7,763 bases of DNA from assembly GCA_002496485.1 (NCBI GenBank), contig DAJW01000031.1, positions 1 to 7,763 of the forward strand. The letters are read 5' to 3'. Each line of letters begins with the position of its first letter. Position 1 is the stretch's first letter. This DNA comes from Euryarchaeota archaeon UBA36. GTDB taxonomy: Archaea > Thermoplasmatota > Poseidoniia > Poseidoniales > Thalassarchaeaceae. The notes under the pieces were generated by a model. It did no database searches, was not told where the DNA came from, and saw nothing but the letters and a program-made list of their open reading frames with translations. The translations under genes were made by a program, and so were the position numbers. Below, one piece after another: positions 6,701-7,763 of the stretch.

Positions 6701-6710
6701 TAGAATATAG
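6701..6710 (-). promoter_or_regulatory. Possible TATA box upstream of the three-span surface protein gene
   Basis: On the minus strand this reads CTATATTCTA, the same 10-mer as at 2374-2383 upstream of the transporter operon. It lies in the 63-bp gap between the two minus-strand genes, about 53 bases before the ATG at 6653, which predicts a transcript with a leader of roughly 27 bases. A weaker AT-rich alternative, GATAATCTATC around 6670-6680, would give a leaderless transcript. Either could be the real promoter, or the gene could be read from upstream. Confidence 0.3.
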
Positions 6711-6716
6711 CTAATG

Positions 6717-7655
6717 TCAGAATATACGATTATCGGGAACTATGAAATTCCCCTCATCATCTAACTCTATATCATCTTCTTTAATGTAGTTTCTAGAAAT
6801 TGCAGCTCCTGCTAGTGCAGCCATCATCATAGTTCCAATCAACTCAAATCCGGGAAGGTAAATTCCTCTAATGTAAATTGTCATTATCTGTAACTGATAG
6901 TTAGCTATTCCTTCAGTTCTTACAGAATACTCTGAAGTAGCCTTGAAAGATAAAGAATGATACTTATCTGTCCATCCTTGATTCTTAGGAGTTCGCATTT
7001 GTACTCTAAACTTCTCGGGTGGAGCTAATGAGTCGATTTCTTGAGAAACTAATGGCAAGCTTAACTGGAAGCCCTCATCATTTAGTTCATCATAGTTAGA
7101 AATTTCTACATTGAATTTATCTCTAGCATTACCGTCATTGTAAACATCGAATACCAATGTATAATCTACTTTTGGCCTCAATTGAATGAAAGCTAGTTCA
7201 GATCCAACTCTTAGCCTACTGAATTGTTTGAAAACTGTCATAACTCTCGCTTCGGTAACTGATCCTATTCCCGAAACTGGAGCACCTCCCCATTGAGAAA
7301 CTGTAGCAGTGATTGTGACCACTTGTTGACCTTCGGGTTCTCTCAATTTCGCACGAGCGGAAACTTGGAATGACGTTTCACCAGCTGGAACAGTGACTGA
7401 TCCAGGGCCCGCAACATCGATTATTCCGGACTGATATGATAGTTCAACTTTCTCAGATGCAGCAGTAGGATTATTTAGTCTACAATATATGATTGTATTA
7501 CGGGTTGCGCCTGGATAAACTTCGATTGGTTGAGGCTGATCACAACTGAGAGAAACATCGGGAGAAGTCTGGGCTTGAACGGCCGCTACCCCTGTCCATA
7601 AACTAAGAAAATAGACTGATAGAATCATCAAAGGAACTCTAATTTGGGTCGCCAT
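6717..7655 (-). CDS. Secreted surface protein with two Ig-like (NEW3/CARDB-type) domains and a PGF-like C-terminal anchor
   Basis: 312 residues. A clear signal peptide (about 1-28: basic start, hydrophobic core, cleavage after VQAQ or AQA) is followed by two beta-sandwich-like regions. The first (about 32-120) has a cysteine pair (Cys38 and Cys58) and the pattern VTVPAGETSFQV, common in Ig-like domains. The second (about 146-262) contains FDVYNDGNARDKFNVEI (169-185), which resembles the N-x-GN-x-x-D-x-x-x-V motif of NEW3 or CARDB domains. Near the C-terminus LPGFELIGTMMMAALAGAAI (267-286) looks like a PGF-CTERM sorting signal followed by a membrane span. Unlike classical PGF-CTERM proteins, an acidic tail of about 25 residues follows (EDDIELDDEG). 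The protein is probably held at the outer face of the cell membrane; its partner or ligand is unknown. The ATG at 7655 lies 26 bases after a TATA-like box, which supports this start and a leaderless mRNA. Confidence 0.82.
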   Translation of the reverse strand: MATQIRVPLMILSVYFLSLWTGVAAVQAQTSPDVSLSCDQPQPIEVYPGATRNTIIYCRLNNPTAASEKVELSYQSGIIDVAGPGSVTVPAGETSFQVSARAKLREPEGQQVVTITATVSQWGGAPVSGIGSVTEARVMTVFKQFSRLRVGSELAFIQLRPKVDYTLVFDVYNDGNARDKFNVEISNYDELNDEGFQLSLPLVSQEIDSLAPPEKFRVQMRTPKNQGWTDKYHSLSFKATSEYSVRTEGIANYQLQIMTIYIRGIYLPGFELIGTMMMAALAGAAISRNYIKEDDIELDDEGNFIVPDNRIF

Positions 7656-7677
7656 CGAAAAATGGTGCTCAAAGAAC

Positions 7678-7685
7678 GTATTTTA
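7678..7685 (-). promoter_or_regulatory. Candidate TATA box, leaderless promoter of the Ig-like surface protein gene
   Basis: The minus strand reads TAAAATAC, centred about 26 bases upstream of the A of the ATG at 7655. This is the archaeal TATA-to-start distance, so transcription would begin at or next to the start codon. No Shine-Dalgarno site lies in the 25 bases before the ATG, in agreement with a leaderless mRNA. Confidence 0.5.
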
Positions 7686-7691
7686 GGCTTC

Positions 7692-7704
7692 GCCCAAGTT
7701 GGGC
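7692..7704. repeat. GC-rich palindrome just upstream of the surface protein promoter
   Basis: GCCCAAGTTGGGC is a perfect inverted repeat of 6-base arms around a central G, in otherwise AT-rich DNA. It is flanked by outer arms TTTT-A-GGC (7681-7688) and GCCAAAA (7703-7709), which also pair apart from one bulged base. It sits about 7 bases upstream of the TATA-like box on the minus strand, where an archaeal regulator or TFB-proximal factor could bind. It also lies downstream of the tRNA gene, so an RNA stem at the tRNA transcript 3' end is the alternative. Confidence 0.4.
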
Positions 7705-7705
7705 C

Positions 7706-7710
7706 AAAAA
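7706..7710 (-). terminator. Possible T-tract terminator downstream of the tRNA gene
   Basis: The minus strand carries TTTTT 28 bases after the encoded CCA of the tRNA, preceded by the AT-rich ACATA. Archaeal RNA polymerase often stops at short T-runs after tRNA genes. The run is short and nothing else supports it. Confidence 0.3.
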
Positions 7711-7737
7711 TATGTCAAATTTGTAGTATATTAGGAA

Positions 7738-7763
7738 TGGTGGACCCGACCGGATTTGAACCG
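7738..7763 (-). tRNA. 3' end of a tRNA gene with encoded CCA, truncated by the window edge; isotype unknown
   Basis: Read on the minus strand, the edge gives the end of the T-arm 5' strand (CGG, 7763-7761), the T-loop TTCAAAT (7760-7754), the T-arm 3' strand CCGGT (7753-7749), the acceptor 3' strand CGGGTCC (7748-7742), discriminator A (7741) and CCA (7740-7738). The geometry of a 5-bp T stem, 7-base loop and 7-base acceptor strand is exactly that of a tRNA. The 5' acceptor strand should therefore be GGACCCG. The anticodon lies outside the window; tRNA-Arg would suit GGACCCG in archaea, but this cannot be shown here. Confidence 0.88.

Noticed and set aside
6717..7655. The Ig-like secreted protein as the missing substrate-binding protein of the transporter
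   Set aside because: It has beta-sandwich-type repeats and a C-terminal membrane anchor, not the two-lobed alpha/beta fold of binding proteins, and it lies on the opposite strand with another gene in between.
1..7763. CRISPR array, insertion sequence, toxin-antitoxin pair or defence system
   Set aside because: No spaced direct repeats, transposase motifs, terminal inverted repeats or recognisable defence genes were seen, and codon use looks even across the window.

Overview
The window looks like a compact, AT-rich archaeal chromosome segment, most likely from an uncultivated planktonic euryarchaeon of the Poseidoniales (Marine Group II) or Marine Group III type. This is inference. The supporting signs are TATA-like boxes about 26 to 29 bases upstream of start codons with almost no leader (leaderless transcription), a Shine-Dalgarno site only at an operon-internal gene, several secreted or membrane-anchored beta-rich surface proteins, one of them with a PGF-type C-terminal anchor, and almost no intergenic DNA. 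A marker-gene or protein search would be needed to fix the lineage.

Layout from left to right. (1) 1-1384, plus strand: the 3' part of a surface protein gene (open at the left edge, extracellular domain, one membrane span, charged cytoplasmic tail), then a 207-residue soluble orphan protein 12 bases later. (2) 1395-2306, minus strand: purC, a full-length long-form SAICAR synthetase with unusual substitutions in a normally conserved motif. (3) 2406-5426, plus strand: a two-gene operon for a polar-amino-acid-type ABC transporter. Its permease is fused at the N-terminus to a secreted seven-repeat beta-propeller of the YCF48/BNR kind. The stop codon of the permease abuts the ATG of a classical GlnQ-type ATPase. 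(4) 5427-7655, minus strand: two unrecognised surface proteins, one with three N-terminal membrane spans and an extracellular domain, the other with a signal peptide, two Ig-like domains and a C-terminal anchor. (5) 7738-7763, minus strand: the 3' end of a tRNA gene with an encoded CCA, cut by the right edge.

The most notable element is the propeller-permease fusion. PAAT-family transporters normally use a type-2 periplasmic binding protein, either separate or fused to the permease. Here the extracellular domain is a propeller and no binding protein is visible in the window. The permease core also carries a long insertion with extra membrane segments between its first helix and the conserved FFRNTP segment. 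The transporter may therefore receive substrate in an unusual way, or the propeller may sense, gate or assemble the complex. The other genes do not form an obvious shared pathway with it, although the surrounding surface proteins fit a cell-envelope neighbourhood. Both convergent gene junctions (1384/1395 and 5426/5427) are nearly or fully without spacer, and each carries a 6-bp inverted repeat over or next to the stop codons.
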